Source: Pratylenchus scribneri
Lineage: Eukaryota > Nematoda > Chromadorea > Rhabditida > Pratylenchidae
Direction: 5' to 3'
NCBI GenBank assembly: GCA_030063045.1
Contig: JAQSEB010000042.1
Coordinates: forward strand, 558,001 to 622,000
DNA: 64,000 bases
Shown: positions 47,930-58,283 of the stretch, piece after piece
How positions within the stretch are numbered: the stretch's first letter is position 1
How the letters are laid out: each line of letters starts with the position of its first letter
Notes under the pieces: model-generated
Told to the model about the DNA's origin: nothing
Databases searched by the model: none
What the model saw: only the letters and a program-made list of their open reading frames with translations
Translations under genes and position numbers: made by a program

Positions 47930-48851
47930 ATTTTTCTGGCAATAGCCCTATTTGCAGGGAGACTACAATAATTGCGGAACAAATTAAATAAATCCCTTGA
48001 GTGCACTGCCCCGAAAGTCGATTCAATTCAAAATCCGCCGGAGTAAAGGATATTTGATTGGAGAAAGGGGATATAGTGAAAGGGAAAATCAGTGAAATGC
48101 GATATGGAATTGGGCGTACGTGCTTATTCAAAAGAAGAGAACGGCACTTAGGCATCGAGGATAATGGTGGCCATTAATTCTTGGCTTAAGCCAATCCGAG
48201 ATTAATTTTAGAAAAATTTAATTGAAATTATTGTTGAATCCTTAAACTTTTATTTTATTATGAACTCATTTTATTATTCGAAATTTAAAAAAAAATTAAT
48301 GCCAATTGACCAAACAATTTAGAATTTTTTGTTCGAATTTGGATTGACTATGTTATAAATAAGGGAAATAATTTTGTCCAAAATATTTATCAATTTTACA
48401 CTGATAAAAAATATTTTGCAATTTTTACACCAATTTTTCAAATTTAGAATTTGCTGATTTTCTAAAATATCAGATAAGTTGTTTAATTAACATATAATTT
48501 TTTAAAATTTTGCTAATTATGATGATGTGAAAATTTTAATTTAATAAAATTATTCAGCCACATAAACGCTGTTTAAGAAATTTATTCAATAATCTGACAA
48601 AATCAACCACAAAAAATTAAGAAAAATCTCTGATTGTGAAATCAGCAGAGACATATGCCAATTCACCTTATTATTCAATTAAATTTTTGATCCCCTCCTC
48701 TCCACATTGGCAGATTCGAATTGCCGCCGCCAAATTGCTGTTGGTCTATGAACGATTGAAACATTTCTATAATTTACCAGAAATGAAAGCCGATGAATTG
48801 AAAAATGCTGAAAAATTGGCTCAAGATTTGAGCAAATTTGATGAACAATGA
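47930..48851 (+). pseudogene. Family locus 4 remnant: upstream block plus final exon only
   Basis: At 47990-48215 lies the distal upstream block (aaaatccgccggagtaaagg, gatatttgattggaga, aatggtggccattaattctt). Then, after about 500 bp of AT-rich sequence, comes a final family exon at 48714-48851 with a proper ggcag acceptor: IRIAAAKLLLVYERLKHFYN and a shortened end KLAQDLSKFDEQ (TGA). Signal-peptide, module, coiled-coil and middle exons are absent. An in-frame extension upstream to 48636 has no ATG. It is most simply a deletion derivative. Confidence 0.65.
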
Positions 48852-49682
48852 AAACCAAAAAATTTGATGAATTGATTGAAGAAAATTTCAAAGGGATTTG
48901 ATTTTTAAAAAAAAATTCCATCCTCCGATTTTATTAATTTTTATTGTTATCAAAGAGTGCGAAATTAAATGCATTTATTTATTTTCATGATTTTTTTGAT
49001 TATTCTTGTTAGATTTTGGATTCGAGGACAAAACATTAAATCGTTTTAATCTTTTTGACATTTTCAATATTTTTTCCCTATTTTTTTTTAAATATTTTCC
49101 TTTTGCTTCCATTTCCATGTACGAGTTATCTTTAACGTTTAACCTAATTAAATTACATTACAGTCACTATAAAGCAAATTAAACAACTTTGGTATGTGAA
49201 CGCGTGGATAAAATCTAAACAATAATTATCTTCCCTATGAGGAAATTGTATAACCAACAATTTAATTAAATTTCATTGCTATCATGTGCTTTATTCCTCA
49301 CAGACTAAACATTAACAAATTTTAAATAATATTTGCACTTTGTTTCTAATAGGAATATTGGTTGGAAAAAATTTCTAAGAATTTGGTTTGTTGATGAAAT
49401 GAATAACCGTAAATTTACAGCATCACTTCCTCTAAAGGCTGAAATTATTAGATTAGAGAATTGAATTTGTAGGAAAATTGTTAGATACGAAAGAAATAAA
49501 ATGGCTTTACTTTTTTAAATTTTACACCAAAAATTATAGATTATTCATAAACAAACTCTCTTCATATGCGTCATTAAAATTATAATATAAATAAATAAAA
49601 ATTTTGCATTTTTTATAAATTGAAGGCAAGGACTGAAAACCAATTCAATTCCTTATTTAAAAATATCAGAGCAACAAAATTA
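48852..49682. other. AT-rich spacer, no features recognised
   Basis: Intergenic sequence between the locus 4 remnant and the Srsx-like receptor. It should include the receptor's promoter. No repeats or coding sequence were recognised. Confidence 0.4.
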
Positions 49683-52600
49683 ATGCCGTACAATGCTTCA
49701 GCTGATCTGGTAATTTAAATAAATTTTTGTATAATTTAAATTAATCAAAGGATATTATTTTACTACAAAAATATTGTTTACTTAAAACTTAATTTTTGCC
49801 TTCTAATAAATCAGAAACCGGTTTTAGACCTTACAAACCTTATACCATTTTGTATGTCTCATCGAAACGCAGTGAATGGTATAAAAAATGCTAGATTTTG
49901 GCCTAAAACTTAAAAGATTAAAACCACAAAACCTAGTATATATAGATTAACGGTTTAAATCGTTCAGTTTCGACTTAAAGTAAGAAAATATATATGCCAA
50001 AAAATGCGGCTCAGTGAAATCTACAAATACAAAAGGGTTAAAAAGTTTGTAGGGTCTAAAACCGAGCTTTGATTATTAGAATTAGAAGTCAAAGACTAAG
50101 TTTTCGGTAAAAAACTATTTTTGGACAAAAATATTACTCTTAATCAAATGAAATAAAGTGTGAAATATCACTAAATAATCAGACTTTTTCCCATTATTTT
50201 CAGTGGTATCAATATTACAAGGATGGAGGTCCGCAAAATACAAATCTTATTTGGCTGTTTGGTGTCAGAGTTTTATTTTCTATTTTGGCACTTTTATTAA
50301 ATGCCAGTGTCATTTACATCACCATCAAAGAAAAGTTTCATTTATTTAAATATGATTTTTAAAAGTTGGAAAATTCTTTTGTGTAGATCTCTGCACGGAA
50401 CATGCAATATTTTGATTGCCATGGAATGTGTATTTGCCATTTTCTTGGACTTGAATTATTTTGCCAGTTTTGGCCTCATCATCAGCGGCATTCCATTCAT
50501 TCCATATGGTCAATGTTTTCCGTTCGTGGCAACAATGTCTATTTTGGCAAACTTGGGCCATTTCACAATGCTGCTGACCGGACTGGACCGATTGTTTGCA
50601 GTTCTGTTCCCAATTTGGTTGGTCCATATAATATATAAAATATGCCTTTTTTAATTCCAGAATTATTTTTCTAATTCTTAATTTTGTTTTTCACATTATA
50701 TATAAGAATAAAATGATTATATTATTGAAATGTGAATAAAATTAGGTTTAGTTTAGGCCAAAATGATCTGAAATGAGTTGCATTTATTGCTTTGGCCAAA
50801 TTGGTTTAATATCGAATATAAAATTTTGAATTGATAAAATATTGGGTTTTCAATGCTGAGATTAACAAATACAAGGTTTATTTTATGTCTTAGGCCGGTT
50901 TCGAAGTTTATACCGGTTGTGCGCGAATCCAGATTTAGGCTATTTTACTTCCGACTTCGCGAGATTCCTATACTTCGAATTTTAATCATCTACCCAAATA
51001 CTACCTAAGTGACCTAATGTTTTAAACACTACCAGATTAAACCGAAATCTTCTAAACCATAACTGCGAACAATCGGTTTAAATATCTAACTGGCCAAAAA
51101 CACGAAATAGAATATGTATTCATTATTTCCAACATCGAAACATCTTATTTTATTAATTCAAAACTTTTAAACCGTCTAAACAAGTTTTGCCAAACCGGTT
51201 CACATGCCTACTTACGGACCATTTTAAAGTAAACTAAAACTATTTTATTCAAATTTCAATAAAAGAAATCGTTTTAAATTATTTAAAAGTGAAAAACAAA
51301 AAATTCCACTTTCAAGTAGAATAAATGTAGAATTAATCCTTAAAATAATTTAATTTTAATATGAAAAAAGGTATAAAACAAGAAATGAGCGCAGCTACAT
51401 GTTCCTTCTTTGTCTACCATTGTCCTGTTATGCCATTTTTTTATTTGTAATTTTCATACTTGATTTCGATGGTGAAATGTAAAATTTAAAATATTTTTTT
51501 TATTTAAAAATTTGCCAGCATGGTTAACTGCACAATAAATGACATCCAATTGGGCAAAAATGGCCCATTGATGAGTTCATACGCAATTGTGCTAAGTGTG
51601 GTCATTGTGTTCATTTATATCTTGATGTGGTGTACAATTTTTTTGTTCAAGCAGACGACAAAAAGTTTAGAAATAAATTTATATAAAATTTTTAGAGAAT
51701 ATTTTTTCTAGCTATTTTATTTTTTAGCTAGATTGATTTTTTCACTTTAAATAATATAAAATGGTTTCTATTATTGAATTTTGGTTAACATAGGTTTGTC
51801 CAAAAATGGGTGGGCAGACTGGTTTGGCTAAACCGGTTAAACCGGTTTAAAAGTTTATAATTAATAAAATAAAGGATTTTCGATGATGGAGATCACGAAT
51901 TTGGGTTAATTTCATGTTTGGGCCGGTTTGGATGATTAAACCAGTTGTATTCTTGACCTTATTTAAACGCTTCGGTTCAAATTTCATAGGGTTTAAAACA
52001 TTAGGTTACTTATTAGATAAGGGCTATAATATTGCTCGGATCCGGAATATAGGAATCTCACCAAGCCATAAGCAAAACAGACTAAACCCTGACTCGAGCA
52101 CAACCGGTTTAAACATTGAAATTGACCAAAAACGTGCACATAAACTTGGTATTCTTTATTAACAACATCAAAAACACCTTATTTTTTCTCCATGCGAGGA
52201 CACTTCCTAAATAGACAAAGGTCTGTGCAAATGTGGGCGCTTCCTAAAATGGTGCAAATGTACATATTTTGGACTATAATAAATCATAAACCGGTTTTAG
52301 ACCCTACAAACCTTATACCATTTTGTAGATTTCATCGAGACGCATCGAATGGTATATAAATTGTCATTGTTTGGTCTAAAATTAAAGAGTTTAAAACCAA
52401 AGAATGGAAAAATGGTTTGAACGATTTAATACTGACTTAACCATGACAATTTATATACCATTCGATGCGTCTTGACGAGATCTACAAAATTGTATAAGGT
52501 TTGTAGGGTCTAAAACCGGTTTATGATTTATTATAGTCCAAAATATGTACATTTGCACCATTTTAGGAAGCGCCCACATTTGCACTGTTTAGGAATTGTC

Positions 52601-53254
52601 CTAGCACCTTTTTTCTCAATTCCAAACTTTTAAGCTGGTTGAACCGACTTGACCAAAATAGGTTCGCGCACCCATCGTTGGAAAATTATGGTTTAAGCTA
52701 AACCTATGTTAACCAAATTCCTAATCATTATTTACAACATTAAAAATTTCTAACTAGTAAAAAAATGAAATTCAAATTTTTTATAAATAAAATGCAGATA
52801 TGAACGAAATCAACAAGCGTTTGGCCAAATCTTTAATCATTATTTTTGGCATCAATTTATTCGGCGTCATCTTCCGCAATTGTGCCACACTGGTGATGTC
52901 ATTGAATAACATGGACACGTATATGCGCAGATTTGTTGGCATTTGGCTGACATTTGTGACCATTATTGTGTATGCGATGAATGCCCCAGTGCTCTATTTG
53001 ATGAGGCAAAAAGAGCATTTCTGCCATTTTTTGATTTTATATTTTCACTTTTTTTCAGCAAAGAATATAGAAGAAAATTCGATCGCCATTTCCCTTTTCT
53101 TCAATGTCTTTTTTCCATCCGAATTAGCTACAATGTTGGCACTGACCAAAATGGCCAAGCTCCCGGCAAAATTGTCAATCATAATCAAATAGGCAACCAA
53201 ATTGTTCAAGAAAATTTACCACAGAGAATAATGACCGACGTTCAAACTGAATAG
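49683..53254 (+). CDS. Serpentine chemoreceptor, Srsx-like
   Basis: Seven exons join in phase: 49683-49709, 50204-50334, 50366-50617, 51371-51478, 51519-51664, 52798-53005 and 53059-53254, giving 355 residues. TM1 is WLFGVRVLFSILALLLNASV. TM3 ends MLLTGLDRLFAVLFPIW, the G-x-DR-L-x-AVLFP signature of Srsx receptors. TM5 is YAIVLSVVIVFIYILMWCTI and TM7 ends NAPVLYLM-SKEYRRKF, the usual NxPVLY plus cytoplasmic helix. A C-terminal tail of about 50 residues follows. It should act as an orphan G-protein-coupled receptor in neurons. Oddities: a 31-nt intron (50335-50365), a GC donor at 53006 (atgag|gcaaaa), a weak acceptor gaaaaaag before 51371, and palindromic elements in introns 1 and 5. No frameshift is seen. 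Confidence 0.8.
49800..50100. mobile_element. Palindromic element in intron 1 of the Srsx-like gene
   Basis: The left arm carries aatcagaaaccggttttaga and ccttataccattttgta; the right arm has agggtctaaaaccgagctt. The right arm is more decayed than at other sites. Confidence 0.6.
52195..52615. mobile_element. Long palindromic element in intron 5 of the Srsx-like gene
   Basis: This is a near-complete ~410-bp palindrome. Left: ggacacttcctaaatag, gcaaatgtgggcgcttccta, then ccggttttagaccctacaaa. Right: tttgtagggtctaaaaccgg, taggaagcgcccacatttgc, then gtttaggaattgtcc. It is the best preserved member and defines the extended family ends. Confidence 0.8.
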
Positions 53255-54200
53255 AATATTGAAATTTGCATAAATTAATTTTATCTTTATTTCAAAACCA
53301 AAATTAAATATGAAAATTCTAACCGAATCAAAGATTTAAATCAATAAAAAAAACAAAAAAATCGACATAAAATAAAAGTATATTTTAATTATGCTTATTT
53401 ATTAAAAAAAAATTATCCAGCATTAATAAACGCAATCCTCAAATAGTACTAAATTTGCCGTCTTCCCCACTTTTAAAGAGAAAATACAATTTTTTATTAA
53501 AATAATTTTTATGTATATATTTTCAAATTTTCCATCTTTGTCATTATAACTCTGAAATTATTTCCTTAAAAATTGTCTTGACTCAATGGAGAATACCTGT
53601 TTGATTCATTTATAAATAATTTGATGGAAAACAGATTATTTACAAATGCAACAAAAAATTATTTTGTAAAAATTGGAAAAATCTTTTTTCTCACAATCAA
53701 ACATAAAAGTATTCAAGGAAATTTCATTTTTATTTTCTCATGTACTTTCTTAGAAATGTTAATATTCATAAATATTGCCTCTCTCTAATTTAATAAAATT
53801 TTAATAAGTGCAGGTTCAGTCGTCAATTTTAATTTCCATGGCAAGGAAATATTATTAAATTAATTAAATTTGCCAGAAATTAGATGACAAAATTAGATGA
53901 AATTGAACGAGAATTAATTAAATTGCCAACATTGAAATGAACATATTTCCAATTACAAGAACATTTCCCGAAATAATTAAATGTTCAAACAAAAATTTAA
54001 AGAGGCTTTTTCTAGAAAAATTTGGACGAAAATAATTTAATTTTCTCTTTATAACCTAATAAATTTTTTGTCAAGTATTTGAAGAAAAAAAATTCTGGGT
54101 GGCATTTTTCCATTTTATAGTGCTTCTTTTTTTCTGTTGTTATCTTCTTAATAAAAAAATAGATTAAATATTTTAAAATAATAAATATCCAAAAATATAA
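53255..54200. other. AT-rich spacer between two receptor genes
   Basis: No coding or repeated sequence was recognised. The 3' end lies directly upstream of the Sra/Srab-like start codon and should contain its promoter. Confidence 0.4.
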
Positions 54201-57016
54201 ATGGCTGATGCGGAAAATCTGTCTACCGGCGGATATCCTCCCGAATGGATGCCCAATTGTAATTCAATTGAATCATTACTATTGAATAAGTCAATAGAGA
54301 TTCTTTTCCTTTCATTTGTTATCATACAAGCATTAATTCTGATTGGCATTGGATTATTGGTTAATCAATATGTCCGATGCAAAATTGTGCTCCATGGAAA
54401 TTTGTTTGTAAGTTTTTAAATAAGCCACAAACAAATTACCAATAATTCATTTCAAAACTTAATCTTAAAGCCTTTAAGTTTTTAATTGAAAAATTTATAG
54501 CTTTATTTACTAAAAAACAATTAAAAGCTAATAAAATAAATAGGTAGTCTTTTTTTCAATTTTATGAAAAAATAAATTTGATATGTCGAAAATATAACTA
54601 TAATTTTTATTTTTTAGGAAAATATTTTTTGCCACTAAAATTTCTCTAAAAAAATGTCATTAAAAATTCTTTTTTTGACAATAGAACAGTTTTTTGATTT
54701 CCATCTGATCAGAAACCGGTTTTAGACCCTACAAACTTTATACCAATTTGTCAATCTCATCGTGACGTTATAATGTCAGATTTTGACCAAAAATTAAAGT
54801 TTATTAAACCGTTTAAACCATGTTTCCTCTTTTCGATTTTAGACTCTTTAATTTTGGCCGAAATTCGACAAATTATATACCAATTGATGTGTCTCGTCTC
54901 GACGATATCCACAAAATGGTATAAGGTTTATGGAGTTTAAAACCGGTTTCGGTTTCTGATTCACTAGAATTCAAAATTGTTTTAGTAGCAAAAAGCATTT
55001 TTAAAGGTATTTAGAGAAATTTTAGTGGGGAAAAAATAGTAACCTCTTTTTTATATTATTACATTTAAAAACATGATTATACAATATTATACAGATATTG
55101 TTCGCCAACATCATATTTCTCTACTTTCTCTATACATTTGCTTACTTCGTTCAATTAATCCGATATGGTGTAAGAAAGGAAAATTTTTTTGGAAAAATTA
55201 ACAAATATAATATTTCTTTTGAATTTCAGTTTTTATTATTTACTTATACGCATCCATGCCAAATGCTAACGCCCAATTGGCTAGTTGCTTTATTGATTGG
55301 TCCATATTATACATATTTATGCGCATTTCCCGCTTTTCACTTTTTCATAATGGTCGAACGATTCCGGGCAATATTTTTGGCAGAAAAATATGAATTTGAA
55401 GGAAATAAATTTGGCATCAAAATTTCGATCATTATTGTATGTTTAATTTTATTTATCTATTTAATATTTATATAAATATTTTTTTTCTAATAACTTTAAA
55501 ATCAAATTAAAATAATATTTTTATTATTAATTTATAAGTGAAAGAACAAAACATCGATAGAAAGAAAATTATTGATTTTAAAAGCCAATAAAAATCAGAA
55601 AATTAATTTTGACAGTGGATTATTTCTCTCCTCTACACGGTCTATGTAATTTTATCAGCCTTTGCCGATAACCAGCAATTCATGTATCCACAAGGTTTAC
55701 TGTCATTAACAAGCAAATACAATGGCCAAGTGACTCTGTGTGTGACAATTGTCGTCGTGCCCATTGTTCTGCTGACGGCATTCTGTGATTGGCGAATAAC
55801 AGTTATGAATAGAGAAGTGAAAAAGTAAGCAACTTATTTTCATGAAAGCTATATAATATAATATCAAGTCGCTTTCTTTTTAATGAATAAAATATTCAAA
55901 ATTATTATTTCATACATATATTCTTTTTTCCTTTAATTTAAGAAATAATTTTTTATATTTTAAAACATTTAAATTTCTATTAAATAATTCTTTCGTCATT
56001 TTTAAGAAATTTCCAATACCAATTTGGACATTACAGTCTGAGCCGTCAATATCAGCTAAATGAAAATGAATTGACAATGCGCTTGATTCTGCCCCTGGAC
56101 ATTTCCTGTGCCTGTCTATATTCCGTCTTTAATGCATTGGTTATTGTATTACGCGCATATAAATCAAATATTTCCATCAATGACTACATATTTTATTACT
56201 TTTTTATATTGATGGTAAATACAAATTAAAATTAGGATACAATGAATACTAATTAATAATTTGCAAACATTTTAGCTAGTTAGAAGCAGAATAATTTTAA
56301 ATTATATCCTTTAATTATCTCTTCCTTACACCTTACTATATAAATTCCTTAAAGCTCCATTCACAATCCGGCGCTTCGGGGTCAATAGGAATAGGATTTT
56401 TGGGTGGCTTCAAACAAATTTTTCTACTTGTCCAAAAATAATAATTTTATACCAAAAGATAGAGGACACTTTTCTACATCAGATATACTTATTAATATTT
56501 TTGTGGATTATTTTATAAGGTCGAATCAGGCGCCGACTCCGTCGATTCAAAATAGGAATTCCATGTATCCATTGAATCCATATTTGCAATCGTCAGAGTT
56601 GGCATCGGAGTCAGCTTCGGAGTCAGGCTAATAAAATCTTTTCGAGCGGTCAAAAAATTTTTATAACAATACTATCCTATGCAGAACATTGTCTTCTAAA
56701 TTTTGATATAAAATTATTATTTTTGGACAAGTAGAAAAATTTTTTAAGGCACCCAAAAATCCTTCTCCGGTTGACTCAGAAGCGTCGAATCCATTTTTGT
56801 TAACATAGCATAAATTTATCAATTTCGTTTATAATTTTTTTTATTTAGCTCTCTTTTATCTATATTCTTGCCGCCATCATTGTTTATATTCAATTTCTGC
56901 GCTATGTGAGTCGAAATTGCAAACGGCAAAAACCAGTGAATGTTAACAAAATTTTGCCAAATCAAAGTGATGAAATGAATGTTTATTTTAAGCAATTGAA
57001 TGAGCAGTGGTCATAA
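54201..57016 (+). CDS. Serpentine chemoreceptor, Sra/Srab-like
   Basis: Six exons join in phase: 54201-54407, 55095-55169, 55230-55436, 55616-55824, 56007-56214 and 56849-57016, 357 residues starting MADAENLSTGG. TM1 is ILFLSFVIIQALILIGIGLL. Exon 3 has CQMLTPNW and MVERFRAIFLAEKYEFEGNK, the ER-R-A and KYE pattern after TM3 in Sra/Srab/Srb receptors. Exon 5 has HYSLSRQYQLNENELTMRLI, the L-S-xRYQ-xxEN signature of these families. The last exon has TM7 (SFIYILAAIIVYIQFL) and a short basic and polar tail. It is a predicted chemosensory GPCR. It appears intact. Introns 1 and 5 contain inverted-repeat elements. Confidence 0.85.
54705..54980. mobile_element. Palindromic element in intron 1 of the Sra/Srab-like gene
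   Basis: Arms with gatcagaaaccggttttaga, ccctacaaactttatacca and inverse aaaatggtataaggttta, gtttaaaaccggtttc define another family member, without coding sequence. Confidence 0.65.
56363..56795. mobile_element. Inverted-repeat element in intron 5 of the Sra/Srab-like gene
   Basis: The arms are about 90 bp. aggatttttgggtggcttca, then ttttctacttgtccaaaaat at the left is inverse to atttttggacaagtagaaaa and ggcacccaaaaatcct at the right. The outer ends match more loosely (ccggcgcttc and gaagcgtcg). The interior has cggagtcagcttcggagtca. It is unrelated to the palindromic family with the aaccggtttt core. Confidence 0.7.
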
Positions 57017-57274
57017 ATATTTATATAATAAATGGAAAAAAAATATTCAATATAAATAGAATTTTTTTTTAAATAAATTTAAACAAATTAAAAGGTCCAA
57101 TGAAATGGGATTTTTCACGTCCGTTTCGGTTTATCAAAATTAAAAATCGTATAGAAAAATAAATATCAAGATAACCGGCGTTGAAACTTAAATCGAAGAC
57201 CTAGAAATTGCAATGATCCATCTTAATTATAGAATTAATATTTTTGGCAATCGACAGACTAACATTCATTTTAA

Positions 57275-57390
57275 AATTCTCAAACGGACCCGATCGAGAC
57301 ATCGGCCGAGAATCTCGGTTTGAGTTTCGGCCGAGATCTCGAAAAGTTTCGGCGAGAGTCTCCTCTCGTCCGATCTCTAATTCATTTACA
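57275..57390. repeat. gagatctcgg-rich repeat, copy inverted relative to the window end
   Basis: The sequence ending ctctcgtccgatctctaatt is the reverse complement of the start of 63893-64000 (aattagagatcggacgag). Both contain several ccgagatctcgg-type near-palindromes. The element continues beyond the window at the right copy. Confidence 0.6.
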
Positions 57391-57410
57391 TGAATGATCA
57401 CATGATTCAG

Positions 57411-57645
57411 AGGAGGATCAGGAGGTTTTCGCGCGCTTCCCAGGCAAATGGATTTATTCCAAATCCGCTGTAGGAAAGATATTTGATTGAAAATAAGTGG
57501 AATGGGAAAGTCGGCATGATGCGAAATGGATGGAATTGCACGCTCGCGAATCCAAAAGAATAGAAATGCATTGCAGAAAAAATCAGAATATTGGTGGCCA
57601 TTAATTCTTTTGGTCAATCCATTTTAAATTTGCATAATTTAATGA
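57411..57645 (+). promoter_or_regulatory. Distal upstream block of family locus 5
   Basis: It matches the blocks of loci 1, 3 and 4: gaggatcaggaggttttcgc, aaagatatttgattgaaaat, tgatgcgaaatggatggaat and atattggtggccattaattc. It lies about 640 bp upstream of the start codon. Confidence 0.45.
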
Positions 57646-58014
57646 AGTGGTTTATTATTATAAATTGGTAAACTTTCGAATAATTTATTTCAACATTTAA
57701 TTTTATTTAAAAGAATTCAATTCATTCTACCAAAATGTATGAATTGCTCTGGATAATTTTCTAGTTTTTTCTGGCGCCACTCTTTCGATCGATGGCCTGC
57801 GCAGGAGCAATTGGCCAAATTCGCTGTTTCCTAATCAATCAATTTATTATTTTTCTCTGGCCAAATATTTCATCGGCATGACCACATCTTTTGGCCAATA
57901 TTTTAGTTGTCAATTTGCCGTTATATTCGACTGAGTCGCTGTCTTTTGCAAAATGCTTTTGGCCTCACTCTTTTGTCCTATTTCTAATTTCTCATTGGCT
58001 CATTATTCGAAGGC

Positions 58015-58090
58015 ATGTTGGCCTCAAGCCACGTCTATGTCTCGTGTTTGTCCATTTTGAATTCACTGCCTCATTCCACAATCCAATGGA
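58015..58090 (+). promoter_or_regulatory. Proximal upstream block of family locus 5, diverged
   Basis: The stretch tctcgtgtttgtccattttg, aattcactgcctcattccac and aatccaatgg aligns with the proximal blocks, but the tttgcgcrcgcgaa core is lost. Confidence 0.3.
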
Positions 58091-58283
58091 ATATAATACT
58101 ACTACCTTCTACTACCCATATTAATCTAATTTTCATTTAAATTTGGGCATACAAATTTTTGGCGAAAACAAGAATTTCGGCAACAGCAATTCCCAAATAC
58201 TTACATTTGAATAGAAATTTCATCTTTATTGGGTTCTAATCTTTGCAAATAATTATTAAATTATTCAGCAGATTCTTCAGAAA

